Counted from the stretch's first letter, positions 7,861-16,085 are shown. The stretch: 37,740 nt of DNA from Thermoplasmatota archaeon (GCA_022848765.1 JAJISJ010000004.1:1-37740); one strand, 5' to 3'. Program-made: numbers and translations. Notes: generated from the letters alone by a model not told the origin.

Positions 7861-8892
7861 TCATTTCTTTTTTGACATCTTATGTTTTTTAATGATTATA
7901 AAAATTAAAACTCCAGATATTAAAAATAAAAACTCAAATCCAGGCATAGAAAATCCTCTAAGTTGAATTGCAAGGGTTAGATATATTGATTCCCCTTTTG
8001 TTAAATTTGCCGAAGCTCCAGTACCTGGTGATGAAAATTCTGGTGTTAATTCGATTTCTAACATAACATTTTCATTATAATATCCAATATTTAACGGTGG
8101 TAATGCTGTTAGTGACATTACTTTTTCATTTAATTCCCCATCAGCTAAAGAGGGGACAATTGTTTGTGGATTTACAGAAACAACCCATCCTTCGGGTATG
8201 TTAATTATTCTAGCTCTAACTAATGCCTCACCATTTCCATTATTTGATATTTTTATATCCCAACTTACAGGTTCACCCGGCGATGTTTTTTTAATTGTTG
8301 CTCCAGGATCTGTAGATATAAGAGGGACATATCCAGGAGTTATTGCAATTGGTAAGCTTACTTCAGGAGGAGCTTTAATATGTTTGTCAGGGCTATCTCC
8401 AGTTGCTTTAACTTGAAGTGTAAAAGGGAATAAAGCAGTTGATTGTTTATTCACAGCAACTTGAAGGGTTACTTTACGTTCAAGTTCAGATCCTTCACCA
8501 AAAGCATCAAAAATAATATCTGGCGGTGCTATAGATGCAGTACACCAGTCGGGTATGTTCTCAATTTTTAGATGAACTGGTGCAAGAAAAACAAATTTGA
8601 AAAATCCAAAAAGTATATATTTACCGGGCGGAGTTTTAAAAATATCTGGAACAGTGCTGATATATGTTACTTTTATATCCACATTTCTTACTCCCCCTAA
8701 TGGATGAATAGGTGTATTCAAAGCACTAGAATCAGCAAATTCTAAGGCCACAATAGAATCATATTGTACTAGTGGATCTATAGCCGATACAATATTAGAT
8801 TTTGGATTTATTATTGCAAATGAAGCAAATAGGCTAAACAACAGAATACTTATCATAAAGCATATTTTTATTGATCTTAATATATATCTCAT
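7861..8892 (-). CDS. Secreted cell-surface protein with PGF-like C-terminal sorting signal
   Basis: A 343-residue exported protein. The start ATG 8892 follows a GGTG site; further in-frame starts at 8904 and 8901 are less well placed. Residues about 1-38 form a signal peptide (RYILRSIKICFMISILLFS...). The middle has two Ig-like modules; SWDIKISNNGNGEALVRARI, with a following IPEGW motif, is characteristic of the NEW3/NPCBM-associated beta-sandwich domain. The C-terminus, MPGFEFLFLISGVLIFII followed by KKHKMSKKK, has the PGF-hydrophobic-basic layout of archaeosortase substrates, so C-terminal processing and lipid anchoring are plausible. It is the first gene of a probable two-gene unit with the Lys-tailed protein. 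The biological role is unknown. Confidence 0.75.
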   Translation of the reverse strand: MRYILRSIKICFMISILLFSLFASFAIINPKSNIVSAIDPLVQYDSIVALEFADSSALNTPIHPLGGVRNVDIKVTYISTVPDIFKTPPGKYILFGFFKFVFLAPVHLKIENIPDWCTASIAPPDIIFDAFGEGSELERKVTLQVAVNKQSTALFPFTLQVKATGDSPDKHIKAPPEVSLPIAITPGYVPLISTDPGATIKKTSPGEPVSWDIKISNNGNGEALVRARIINIPEGWVVSVNPQTIVPSLADGELNEKVMSLTALPPLNIGYYNENVMLEIELTPEFSSPGTGASANLTKGESIYLTLAIQLRGFSMPGFEFLFLISGVLIFIIIKKHKMSKKK

Positions 8893-9138
8893 TTTTGACA
8901 CCAATTTATTAGATTATATATAAATATAGTTGTATTGCAAACTATATAAGGATTATTGTTCACTTCTTTTCTTAAATATCATATTTATTTTAATATTATA
9001 GTAATAATATTGTTTTTATAATATAAATATTTTCCTTATTTAATTTTTGAATCTAAAAAATATTAATATATAAAATTAATTAAAAATTTCTTTAATTTTT
9101 TAAACCATCAAGAATTTTTTAATTATTTAAGTATAATA

Positions 9139-9474
9139 TTATTCAACAATGTCAATTTCAGAATCTTCTTTTTCGGTTTCTTCTTGTTTTTTCTTAGTAG
9201 TAACCCGATCTGGAAAATGTGATAAAATAACTATATCACCTATTGCATTAACCCATCTATATGGAACAGCCACATCAACAGTACCTTCAACAATTGATGG
9301 ATTTGTGTTTGTCACAAGAAGACTACTAATACGTTTTTCATCCATGTCAAAAAAAATATTTCCAACATGACCAACATATATTCCCTCACGTGTATAGACC
9401 GGTAATTTTAAAAATGATGTTACTACCTCCGCCTCAACCTTTGTTTCTTTTTCCATCATATAACCAAAATACAT
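9139..9474 (-). CDS. PRC-barrel domain protein
   Basis: Small cytoplasmic protein of 111 residues made almost wholly of a PRC-barrel fold. The core reads KLPVYTREGIYVGHVGNIFF, ISSLLVTN and VAVPYRWVNAIGDIVIL; the family is used for RNA or protein contacts and is common as small stand-alone genes in euryarchaea. The C-terminal 20 residues are acidic and Lys-rich (KKKQEETEKEDSEIDIVE). The first ATG is taken at 9474, but two ATGs at 9459 and 9462 would remove five residues or fewer and are equally possible. It is divergent from mfnA across a 71-base promoter region. Confidence 0.85.
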   Translation of the reverse strand: MYFGYMMEKETKVEAEVVTSFLKLPVYTREGIYVGHVGNIFFDMDEKRISSLLVTNTNPSIVEGTVDVAVPYRWVNAIGDIVILSHFPDRVTTKKKQEETEKEDSEIDIVE

Positions 9475-9545
9475 TTTCCGGTATTAAAATGTGATGGTGA
9501 AATAAAGGAAATATTTTTTGAATAATTAAATCTTTTAGGTTTTAA
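9475..9545. promoter_or_regulatory. Divergent promoter region between the PRC-barrel gene and mfnA
   Basis: This 71-base gap separates two divergently read genes and must hold both promoters. AATAATTAAAT (9521-9531) lies about 20 bases before the mfnA ATG and can serve as its TATA box, implying a leaderless or nearly leaderless mfnA mRNA, since no ribosome binding site is visible. The minus-strand promoter element is not clear. Confidence 0.4.
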
Positions 9546-10706
9546 ATGATCATTAATGACAAAAAAATAAAATATAAGAATATATTAAAAAAATTAGATA
9601 AATATAAAAACAAAGATTTTACTTTTTCAAGTGGAAAAATAATTGGATCAATGTGTACACAACCGCATGAAATTTCAACCAAAGCATATATAAAATTTTT
9701 AGATACTAATTTAGGCGATCCTGAACTATTTCCAGGTACAAATGAAATTGAAATTGCCTTAAAAAAGTATATATTAAAATTATTAAATGCACCCAAAACA
9801 GCTAGAGGAATTACAGTAAGTGGAGGTACTGAGGGAAATATTACTGCAATGTGGTTAGCAAAAGAGTTGACTAAAAAAAATGAAATAATCTTATCAAAAA
9901 GTGCTCATTTCTCATTTAAAAAAATAGCGTCACTAATAAATATGAAAATAATCACAATTCCACTAACAAAAAATTATGTTATCGATATTAACAAAATAAA
10001 AAACAAAATAAATGATAATACTGCTGCTATAATTGGCATTGCTGGATCAACTGAACTTGGAACAATTGATTCAATTCCACAACTTAGTGATATTTCTTTA
10101 GATGAAAATATTTTTTTACATGTCGATGCAGCTTTTGGAGGTTTTATCATCCCTTTTTTAAAAAATTTGAATTATGAAGTTACTGATTTTGATTTTAAAT
10201 TAAAAGGTGTAAATTCAATTTCAATTGATGCTCATAAAATGGGATATTCGGCAATACCTCTCGGGTTACTAGCAGTTAGGAAAAAAAATTGGTTGAATAA
10301 GATTAGTGTAGAATCACATTGCATAAATAGTAAAAAACAAACTGGTATTTTAGGTACAAGATCTGGTGGTCCAGTTGCGGCTGCTTATGCAGTTACAAAA
10401 TTTCTTGGTAAAAAGGGTTATACAAAATTGATTGAAAATTGTATGAATCTTACAATATATGTTGAAAGTGAAATAAATAAAATTGGATTAGAACTTATCA
10501 CAAAGCCTACAATGAATGTATTAGGTATAAAAATTAAGAATTTAGATGAAGTTTATAAAAAACTATCTGATTTAGGTTGGAAAGTAAATAAAATTGATAG
10601 GATTTCATGTTTACGTATTGTTGTTATGCCACATATATCAAAAAAAAGTATTGATGAATTTATTCCTATATTAAAAAAAGTTTGTATGGAGGTAGGAGAA
10701 ATTTGA
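9546..10706 (+). CDS. mfnA: MfnA-type pyridoxal-phosphate L-aspartate/tyrosine decarboxylase
   Basis: Group II PLP decarboxylase of 386 residues. Archaeal MfnA enzymes decarboxylate tyrosine (methanofuran synthesis) and/or aspartate, giving beta-alanine for coenzyme A. Visible features are GTEGNITAMW (PLP phosphate region), HVDAAFGGF (Asp contacting the PLP ring nitrogen), and SIDAHKMGY with the Schiff-base Lys at residue 231. The GTRSGGP segment follows. No methanogenesis genes are visible nearby, so beta-alanine formation is the more economical guess; the sequence alone does not decide the substrate. The neighbouring hpt starts three bases after its stop, and its ribosome binding site lies in the end of this gene. 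Confidence 0.88.
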   Translation: MIINDKKIKYKNILKKLDKYKNKDFTFSSGKIIGSMCTQPHEISTKAYIKFLDTNLGDPELFPGTNEIEIALKKYILKLLNAPKTARGITVSGGTEGNITAMWLAKELTKKNEIILSKSAHFSFKKIASLINMKIITIPLTKNYVIDINKIKNKINDNTAAIIGIAGSTELGTIDSIPQLSDISLDENIFLHVDAAFGGFIIPFLKNLNYEVTDFDFKLKGVNSISIDAHKMGYSAIPLGLLAVRKKNWLNKISVESHCINSKKQTGILGTRSGGPVAAAYAVTKFLGKKGYTKLIENCMNLTIYVESEINKIGLELITKPTMNVLGIKIKNLDEVYKKLSDLGWKVNKIDRISCLRIVVMPHISKKSIDEFIPILKKVCMEVGEI

Positions 10707-10708
10707 AA

Positions 10709-11272
10709 ATGAAAATATTAAGAAAATCTTTAGAAAATGCACCAATTATGAATAAAGGGAAATATCAATATGTTATTCACCCTTTAACAGATGGGATCCC
10801 AGAAATAAAACCTATTCTTTTAGAAGAAGTAACAAATAGAATGCTTGAAATTGTTAAGAAATATGAAAATATTGACAAAATTGTAACCATAGAAGCAATG
10901 GGAATACCTCTTGCAACAGCATTATCTCTTAAAATGAATATCCCATTTTCGATTATAAGAAAACGTAAATATGGATTAGATAACGAAATTATTGTTGAAC
11001 AGAAAACTGGTTATTCAAATTCAAAATTATATTTAAATGGTTTTAAAGAAGGAGAGAAAATAATAATTGTTGACGATGTTTTAAGTACTGGAGGGACTTT
11101 AAAAGCAGTTTTAAAAACTCTAATTAAAATTGGCGTTATTGTTAAGTGTGTCATTATAACAATCGATAAAGGAAATTCTGTTGAAGAAATTATTGAAAAT
11201 AATAATATCGATATTTATACACTTGCTAAAATAAATGTAAAAAAAGGAAAAACAATAATAAGAAAAATATAA
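10709..11272 (+). CDS. hpt: Hypoxanthine/adenine phosphoribosyltransferase
   Basis: Purine salvage enzyme transferring ribose-5-phosphate from PRPP to a purine base. The 187-residue protein matches the archaeal Hpt family: YVIHPLTDGIPEI near the N-terminus, TIEAMGIPLATALSL, IIRKRKYGLD, QKTGYSNSKLYLNG, and the PRPP loop IIIVDDVLSTGGTL with Asp122-Asp123. The start is ATG 10709, nine or ten bases after GGAG; an in-frame TTG at 10703 is an alternative. Archaeal Hpt homologues begin at about this point. It follows mfnA by two bases and is almost certainly co-transcribed with it. Confidence 0.9.
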   Translation: MKILRKSLENAPIMNKGKYQYVIHPLTDGIPEIKPILLEEVTNRMLEIVKKYENIDKIVTIEAMGIPLATALSLKMNIPFSIIRKRKYGLDNEIIVEQKTGYSNSKLYLNGFKEGEKIIIVDDVLSTGGTLKAVLKTLIKIGVIVKCVIITIDKGNSVEEIIENNNIDIYTLAKINVKKGKTIIRKI

Positions 11273-11327
11273 GAAAGTGTTCAAGTATATGATCTACTAA
11301 ATTAAAGATATAATAAGAGGATTTATT

Positions 11328-11522
11328 ATGATTGAGAAAGTTAATCAACATGCTCATTGTCACATGTGTGGAAACGTAATACCTATTTCTGAAACGTTAT
11401 GTTCAAAAGAATGTAAAGATAAATATCAAAATATGGTTAAAAGAAGAAAAATGTTTGTATATCTAATGTATGCAATTATTTTCTTTATTATTGCCTTATT
11501 CTTTGTACAAAATATATTTTAA
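11328..11522 (+). CDS. DUF2116-type zinc-ribbon membrane protein (64 aa)
   Basis: Small archaeal protein with a zinc ribbon followed by one membrane helix. Residues 8-29 read HAHCHMCGNVIPISETLCSK plus ECK, placing Cys11, Cys14, Cys25 and Cys29 as metal ligands. Residues about 44-62 form a hydrophobic helix (FVYLMYAIIFFIIALFFV). This arrangement is that of the DUF2116 family; the function is unknown. GAGG lies ten bases before the ATG. The gene converges on a 52-residue minus-strand ORF, with only three bases between the stops. Confidence 0.85.
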   Translation: MIEKVNQHAHCHMCGNVIPISETLCSKECKDKYQNMVKRRKMFVYLMYAIIFFIIALFFVQNIF

Positions 11523-11525
11523 TTT

Positions 11526-11684
11526 TTATTCTGCTAATTCTTCTTGCAGATCAATTACCATCTCAGTCAGAGCATCTTCAAAAACTTGGTGTCGATATTC
11601 TTTTGTTGTACCATCAGCTAGATGAACTCTTGCAACAAAATCTCGCCCATCCTTTACAATTTCAATGTGACAAACAGTTTCCAT
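11526..11684 (-). CDS. Small protein of unknown function (52 aa)
   Basis: A short reading frame begins METVCHIEIVKDGRDFVARV and continues with a short loop, a YRHQ segment, and an acidic helix (EDALTEMVIDLQEELAE). Its first half reads as two beta strands separated by a KDG turn, and the second as a helix, which looks like a compact folded domain rather than random sequence. An AAGGAT site lies six bases before the ATG. It fills the only gap between the zinc-ribbon gene and MEMO1, and base composition matches neighbouring genes. I do not recognise the family. Confidence 0.65.
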   Translation of the reverse strand: METVCHIEIVKDGRDFVARVHLADGTTKEYRHQVFEDALTEMVIDLQEELAE

Positions 11685-11785
11685 CAATAATCCTTATCCA
11701 GTTTTTACTCGTATTAAACAATCATATTTATAATTTTTGTGGATAAGATTAATGGACTATTAATAAATATAGATGTTTTGTTAGA

Positions 11786-12676
11786 ATGAATTTGAAAAAA
11801 ATTAGAAAAGCTACCGTAGCAGGAAGTTTCTATTCATCAGATAAAGAGAAACTTAGAAATGAAATAAAAAATTGTTTTATTAATAAACATGGACCCGGAG
11901 TATATCCTATTTTAAATAATAAAAAACGTCAATTAAAAGGAGTTATTGTACCTCATGCAGGAATTTCATATTCAGGTGCGGTTGCTGCACATTCATATTT
12001 AGCAATAGCTGAAGACGATTTCGCAGATAGTTTTATTATAATTGGGCCTAATCATAGAGGCGTGGGCTCTAATGTATCGTTGTATCCTCCAGGTAAATGG
12101 GAATCACCTATGGGGGATGTAATGATGGATGAAGAATTAATAGACAAACTTTCAGGAAATTTTATTGATGTTAATGAGAATTCTCATCCATATGGTGAAA
12201 ATAGTATAGAAGTTCAAATACCATTTCTAAAATATATTTCAGAAAATAGAAAATTTACAGCAGCATTAATATCAATGGCAACACAAGATTTTGAGACAGT
12301 CAAAAAAACTGGAGAAATAATTGCAGATGCGATTAAAAAAGATAGCAGGAAAATATTAATAATTGCTAGTAGTGATTTTTCTCATGAGGGATTTCCATAT
12401 GGTAGATTACCGCCAAAAAATCTCTCTGCGGATTCTTATGCAAGAAGTCAAGATAAACTAGCAATAGAAAAAATTAAAAAATTCGATGCAAATGGATTAG
12501 TTTCAACTGTTTATAATAATAATATTTCAATGTGTGGATATGGGCCTATTGCCACTCTTCTTATTGCAACTAAAAAACTTGGGGCAAGTAAAATTGAATT
12601 ACTGAAATATATAACTTCTAATGATGTTGAATCAAGTAGTTATTGTGTTGGTTATGGATCATTTAAAATTTTATAG
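11786..12676 (+). CDS. MEMO1 family protein (AmmeMemoRadiSam system protein B type)
   Basis: Homologue of human MEMO1, related to extradiol dioxygenases, 296 residues. Landmarks are RKATVAGSFYSSD at the N-terminus, GVIVPHAGISYSG (first His), IIIGPNHRG (second His), HPYGENSIEVQIPFL (third His), IIASSDFSHEG, and CGYGPIATLL with Cys near residue 249. The conserved His residues are present. In archaea the gene often sits in ribosomal/rpoK/uS2 clusters or with AMMECR1 and radical SAM genes; here uS2 is 8 kb away. No ribosome binding site is evident, so a leaderless transcript is likely. The next gene, deoxyhypusine synthase, follows after seven bases. Confidence 0.93.
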   Translation: MNLKKIRKATVAGSFYSSDKEKLRNEIKNCFINKHGPGVYPILNNKKRQLKGVIVPHAGISYSGAVAAHSYLAIAEDDFADSFIIIGPNHRGVGSNVSLYPPGKWESPMGDVMMDEELIDKLSGNFIDVNENSHPYGENSIEVQIPFLKYISENRKFTAALISMATQDFETVKKTGEIIADAIKKDSRKILIIASSDFSHEGFPYGRLPPKNLSADSYARSQDKLAIEKIKKFDANGLVSTVYNNNISMCGYGPIATLLIATKKLGASKIELLKYITSNDVESSSYCVGYGSFKIL

Positions 12677-12683
12677 GTGAAGA

Positions 12684-13643
12684 ATGAGAAAAATCATTGT
12701 TGAAGATATTAAATTAAAAAATAAAAGTACTTCAAATGAGTTAATTAACCAGTTGTATAAATCTGGCGGTTTTACAGCAAAAAAAATTGCAAATGGAGTG
12801 AATATTATAGAGCAAATGGTAAAAGAAAAAAAATGTGTAAAATTTCTATCTTTTCCAGCATGTATCTGTTCAACTGGGACAAGAGGAATAATCAAAGATT
12901 TATTAAAATATAATTTAATTGATATTATAATTACAACATCGGGGACTTTAGATCATGATTTAGCAAGAATTTGGGAGAAATATTATCATGGAAGTTTTAT
13001 AGTTGATGATGTTAAACTCCATAAGGAGGGCATTAACAGATTAGGTAACATTTTTATTCCAAATAAATGCTATGGAGAAATACTTGAAGAAAAAATATAT
13101 CCCCTAATTAGCAATTTATATAAAATTAAAAAAAGATGGTCAACTAAAGAGTTAATATGGGAATTTGGGAAAAATCTTGAAAGAGAAAAAAATTGTAAAG
13201 ATTCAATAATATATTGGTCATGGAAAAATAAAATTCCAATGTTTATACCAGGTATAACTGATGGGGCTTTTGGCTCTCATTTATGGATGTTTTATCAGGA
13301 CCATAGAGATTTTAATATTGACATATTAGCTGATGAACAGGATATATCTGATATAATCTTTAATGCAAAAAAAAGTGGAGCCATTATACTAGGAGGTGGC
13401 ATTTCGAAGCATCATACGATATGGTGGAATCAATTTAAAGGTGGCTTGGACTATGTTGTTTATATTTCAACTGCATTAGAATATGATGGAAGTCTTAGCG
13501 GAGCAAGAACGAGAGAAGCTATATCTTGGGGTAAAATAAAAGAAAGAGCAAATACTGTAACAATAGATGGAGATGCAACTGTTTTTTTACCTTTAATGAT
13601 AAGTGCACTATTTGAAAGATTGGATATTAAAATTCATAGATAA
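12684..13643 (+). CDS. dys: Deoxyhypusine synthase
   Basis: Uses spermidine and NAD to modify a lysine of translation factor aIF5A. The 319-residue protein contains the family features: SGGFTAKKIANGVNI, the NAD-binding region TTSGTLDHDLAR, a middle PMFIPGITDGAFGSHLW, and the active-site segment GGGISKHH with catalytic Lys242. It ends with the YDGSLSGARTREAISWGKI motif (two landmark pieces: SLSGARTREA and ISWGKI) and a DATVFLPLM stretch. A GGTG site overlaps the MEMO1 stop. It is seven bases downstream of MEMO1. A T8A8 palindrome downstream is its likely terminator. Confidence 0.93.
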   Translation: MRKIIVEDIKLKNKSTSNELINQLYKSGGFTAKKIANGVNIIEQMVKEKKCVKFLSFPACICSTGTRGIIKDLLKYNLIDIIITTSGTLDHDLARIWEKYYHGSFIVDDVKLHKEGINRLGNIFIPNKCYGEILEEKIYPLISNLYKIKKRWSTKELIWEFGKNLEREKNCKDSIIYWSWKNKIPMFIPGITDGAFGSHLWMFYQDHRDFNIDILADEQDISDIIFNAKKSGAIILGGGISKHHTIWWNQFKGGLDYVVYISTALEYDGSLSGARTREAISWGKIKERANTVTIDGDATVFLPLMISALFERLDIKIHR

Positions 13644-13663
13644 TTAATAATTGAATATTAATA

Positions 13664-13679
13664 TTTTTTTTAAAAAAAA
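13664..13679. terminator. T8A8 palindrome, bidirectional terminator
   Basis: Eight T followed by eight A form a perfect 16-base palindrome between the convergent deoxyhypusine synthase and creatininase-family genes. Each strand therefore carries an oligo-T run after the gene it terminates, which suits archaeal transcription termination in both directions. Confidence 0.6.
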
Positions 13680-13726
13680 CAAAGTATTATAGTTTTTCTC
13701 CTTATGTTCTATTTATCTCCAAATTA

Positions 13727-14590
13727 TCATTCCCAAAATAATGCTTTCATAATTATATTTTTATTTTTAGGTAATTTTAAGATTTTTCCATTTTCATATA
13801 ATGCAATTGTTGCATTCACATAAACATTAACAATTTCATTAAAAAACCATCTTCCATAATCAGCATCTGCCTTAGACGGGCTACCAACATATCCTTCTTT
13901 TAATCCTAATTGTTTGAATTTTTTTCCAACAATTCTAGGTGATTCTAAATCCCTATAAATACTTTGAAGATTTTTATATGATTCATCAACTAGATAGGGG
14001 TATTGATATTTCATAAGCGAAGTTTCTCTAAATCCCGCATGTATCTCTCTACTTGAATCAAATCCTAACTTAGGTTCTCGATTTTTTATTTCATCACTAA
14101 AGAAGAAAGGACCCCATGGTTCACAAACTTTCATATTATATTTATTTTTTAGTTTATTCATTGCAGAGTAAATGCCTCTAAGATGCGCTATTGCCATGTG
14201 AAATGTTGAAATTACCATGAATTGAAAACCATGATGAGCAAGTGATGATCCAAAGCTATATACTACATCTCTAACAATTTTACTACTAACTGATATACTA
14301 CCAGGAAAATCAGTGTTAAATTTACATGAACCAATCGGAATAGGCGGTAAAATAACATAGGTTAATTCTGGTTTCTTTTTATTTAATATCTTTGCAGTTT
14401 CAAATATTACATCTCTAGCTGTAAATATATCAGTTCCCACAGGTAAATGCGGCCCATGTTCTTCTAAGGGGCTAATAGTTAAATAAAAAATTGTTTTCTG
14501 ATAATCTAATTCTTGAATTTGTTTCCAATTTAATTCTTCAAACTTTAATATTCCAGATTTTTTTATACCTGAATTTTTTGTAGATTTCAT
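13727..14590 (-). CDS. Creatininase-family metal amidohydrolase
   Basis: Member of the creatininase superfamily, which includes creatinine amidohydrolases and the archaeal FAPy deformylase ArfB. The 287-residue protein has the metal motif PLEEHGPHLPVGTD with Glu44, His45, His48 and Asp54. PPIPIGSC and FPGSISVSS follow as in the family. The normal NGHGGN stretch is replaced by TFHMAI, and the usual HAGE motif reads HAGF, so the metal site may be altered. The substrate cannot be told. The start ATG overlaps the methionine aminopeptidase stop by four bases, so it is the last gene of the operon and translationally coupled. An unrelated amidohydrolase role is possible. Confidence 0.82.
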   Translation of the reverse strand: MKSTKNSGIKKSGILKFEELNWKQIQELDYQKTIFYLTISPLEEHGPHLPVGTDIFTARDVIFETAKILNKKKPELTYVILPPIPIGSCKFNTDFPGSISVSSKIVRDVVYSFGSSLAHHGFQFMVISTFHMAIAHLRGIYSAMNKLKNKYNMKVCEPWGPFFFSDEIKNREPKLGFDSSREIHAGFRETSLMKYQYPYLVDESYKNLQSIYRDLESPRIVGKKFKQLGLKEGYVGSPSKADADYGRWFFNEIVNVYVNATIALYENGKILKLPKNKNIIMKALFWE

Positions 14591-15492
14591 ATTCTTGTAA
14601 TCACCTCACACCCCCCCTCAATTACTAATACTGTATGTTCTTTTTGCGAAACTACACTTTTTCCTTGTTCAACTAATTGAGAGTACTGTTTTATAATCCC
14701 AAAAAATGAGAGTTTTTTTAAAGAGATATCTACATTATTTGTCATATTTTTACACCACCGTTGAGCAAATGGAAGAGTACCAAATCTATTTTTCATATTT
14801 TCAAATAATATTTTCAATTTTTTTTCTCGTATTAATCTTGATTTTATTAGAGATTTAATCAAATATATATTACTTCCATCTCCTGAAATTACATGACCAT
14901 CCCCAATAGTCGAAAAAGGTTCTATGGCTATTGCATCACCATATTTTAGTTTTTTTTTATTTATAGTATTTGCTACATTTGGAATAGAAACACCTGAATG
15001 AAGTTCATATCTGTCTAAACTGTGACCGGTTAAATTGTTAATAGGATTAAAATTATAAGATTTTATTGTTGAATCAATAATATTACCTATTTCTGAAACT
15101 GCAATACCTGGTTTAATAATATCAATTGCATTATCTAAAGCTTCGCTTGAGGCTTTTATTAACTCCGTGTGCTTATTTGACCCGATTTCCAGTGTTATTG
15201 CAACATCTGCAATATAACCATCTACATGAGATCCAACATCCAATTTGATTAGATCTCCTTTTTTAAAAATAGTATTATCATCATAATTGGGGCTATAATG
15301 AGCTGCAATTTCATTTTTGGATATATTTACTGGAAAAGATGGTTTTGCCCCTTGTTCAATTATTTGTGATTCAATTCTATCAGCAACGTGAAAATAACTA
15401 ATCCCTGGTTTAATTAAATTAACGCCAAATTGCATTGCTTTAGTTGCAATTTTTCCAGCTTTCCTATATTTTTCAAAGACTATATCATTAAT
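14587..15492 (-). CDS. map: Methionine aminopeptidase type II, apparent ATT start
   Basis: Removes the initiator methionine from new proteins. Starting at ATT 15492 gives 301 residues. The extra 19 residues (NDIVFEKYRKAGKIATKA after the initiator) are the conserved N-terminal helix of archaeal MetAPs and are missing if one starts at the first ATG (15435). Using the long form, His65, Asp85 and Asp96 fall three residues from the positions known for the Pyrococcus enzyme. Later ligands are the His of TGHSLDRYELHSG, the Glu of AIEPFST and the Glu of VIEGG. The ATT follows GGTGAT by seven bases, three bases after the Sua5 stop. The next gene overlaps its stop by four bases. Confidence 0.88.
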   Translation of the reverse strand: MNDIVFEKYRKAGKIATKAMQFGVNLIKPGISYFHVADRIESQIIEQGAKPSFPVNISKNEIAAHYSPNYDDNTIFKKGDLIKLDVGSHVDGYIADVAITLEIGSNKHTELIKASSEALDNAIDIIKPGIAVSEIGNIIDSTIKSYNFNPINNLTGHSLDRYELHSGVSIPNVANTINKKKLKYGDAIAIEPFSTIGDGHVISGDGSNIYLIKSLIKSRLIREKKLKILFENMKNRFGTLPFAQRWCKNMTNNVDISLKKLSFFGIIKQYSQLVEQGKSVVSQKEHTVLVIEGGCEVITRI

Positions 15493-15495
15493 TAA

Positions 15496-16083
15496 TTAAA
15501 TCACCGCCAAAATATCTTTTAGAGATATTGTACCTTGACGAACTATTGTTGGTTTCTTATATGTTAAATCAACTATTGTTGATGGATTATTGTTTAACAT
15601 CCCATAATCTAGATAACAATTTATATTATCTTTAAATTGTAAATAAATATTTTCTATTGTACTTTGTGTTTTTTTTCCATGGAAATTTGCACTAGTTACT
15701 GTTAGTGGGCCAAATTTTCCGAGTAATTCCAATGCAATATTATTATTAGGTATTCTTATTGCGATTTTATCTTTTCCAGCTGTTAAAACATTTGAAATGT
15801 TTTCATTTTTGTATAAAATTATTGTTAATTGACCTGGTAAGAAATGATCACATATCTTCTTGACATATTTATTTTTATAGGTAAGTTTTGTAATATCATC
15901 ATATTTTGCTACTGCAATTGGTAGAGGATTAATATTAGGACGATTCTTTATCTTAAAAACTTTCTTAATTGAATCATCATTCCATATATCTACCCCAAAC
16001 GCATATTGAGTATCTGTTGGATAGACAATTATATCTCCCCTTTTTAGCAACTCAATCGCTTTTGATAAATTTGCTTTTAACAT
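15496..16083 (-). CDS. tsaC: Threonylcarbamoyl-AMP synthase (Sua5/TsaC/YrdC family)
   Basis: Makes threonylcarbamoyl-AMP, the precursor for the universal tRNA t6A37 modification completed by KEOPS. The 195-residue protein has a single YrdC domain without the Sua5 C-terminal domain. Landmarks are the KRGDIIVYPTDTQYAFG strand-loop, KNRPNINPLPIAVA (KxR-SxxxP-like region, here NP instead of a plain KPL), PGQLTIIL, IAIRIP, and GPLTVTSANFHGK. The ATG follows the aMBF1 stop by two bases. e-MtaB at 23.5 kb acts on t6A to form ms2t6A, so both steps lie in this window. Confidence 0.9.
   Translation of the reverse strand: MLKANLSKAIELLKRGDIIVYPTDTQYAFGVDIWNDDSIKKVFKIKNRPNINPLPIAVAKYDDITKLTYKNKYVKKICDHFLPGQLTIILYKNENISNVLTAGKDKIAIRIPNNNIALELLGKFGPLTVTSANFHGKKTQSTIENIYLQFKDNINCYLDYGMLNNNPSTIVDLTYKKPTIVRQGTISLKDILAVI
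15500..15505 (-). promoter_or_regulatory. Shine-Dalgarno GGTGAT deciding an ATT start for map
   Basis: GGTGAT on the minus strand lies in the last codons of the Sua5 gene, seven bases before ATT 15492. The short open stretch between the Sua5 stop and the first ATG contains TTA, ATT, AAT, GAT, ATA and GTC, but no ATG, GTG or TTG. The position of this site picks ATT as the start that restores the conserved N-terminal helix. Confidence 0.6.
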
Positions 16084-16085
16084 AT

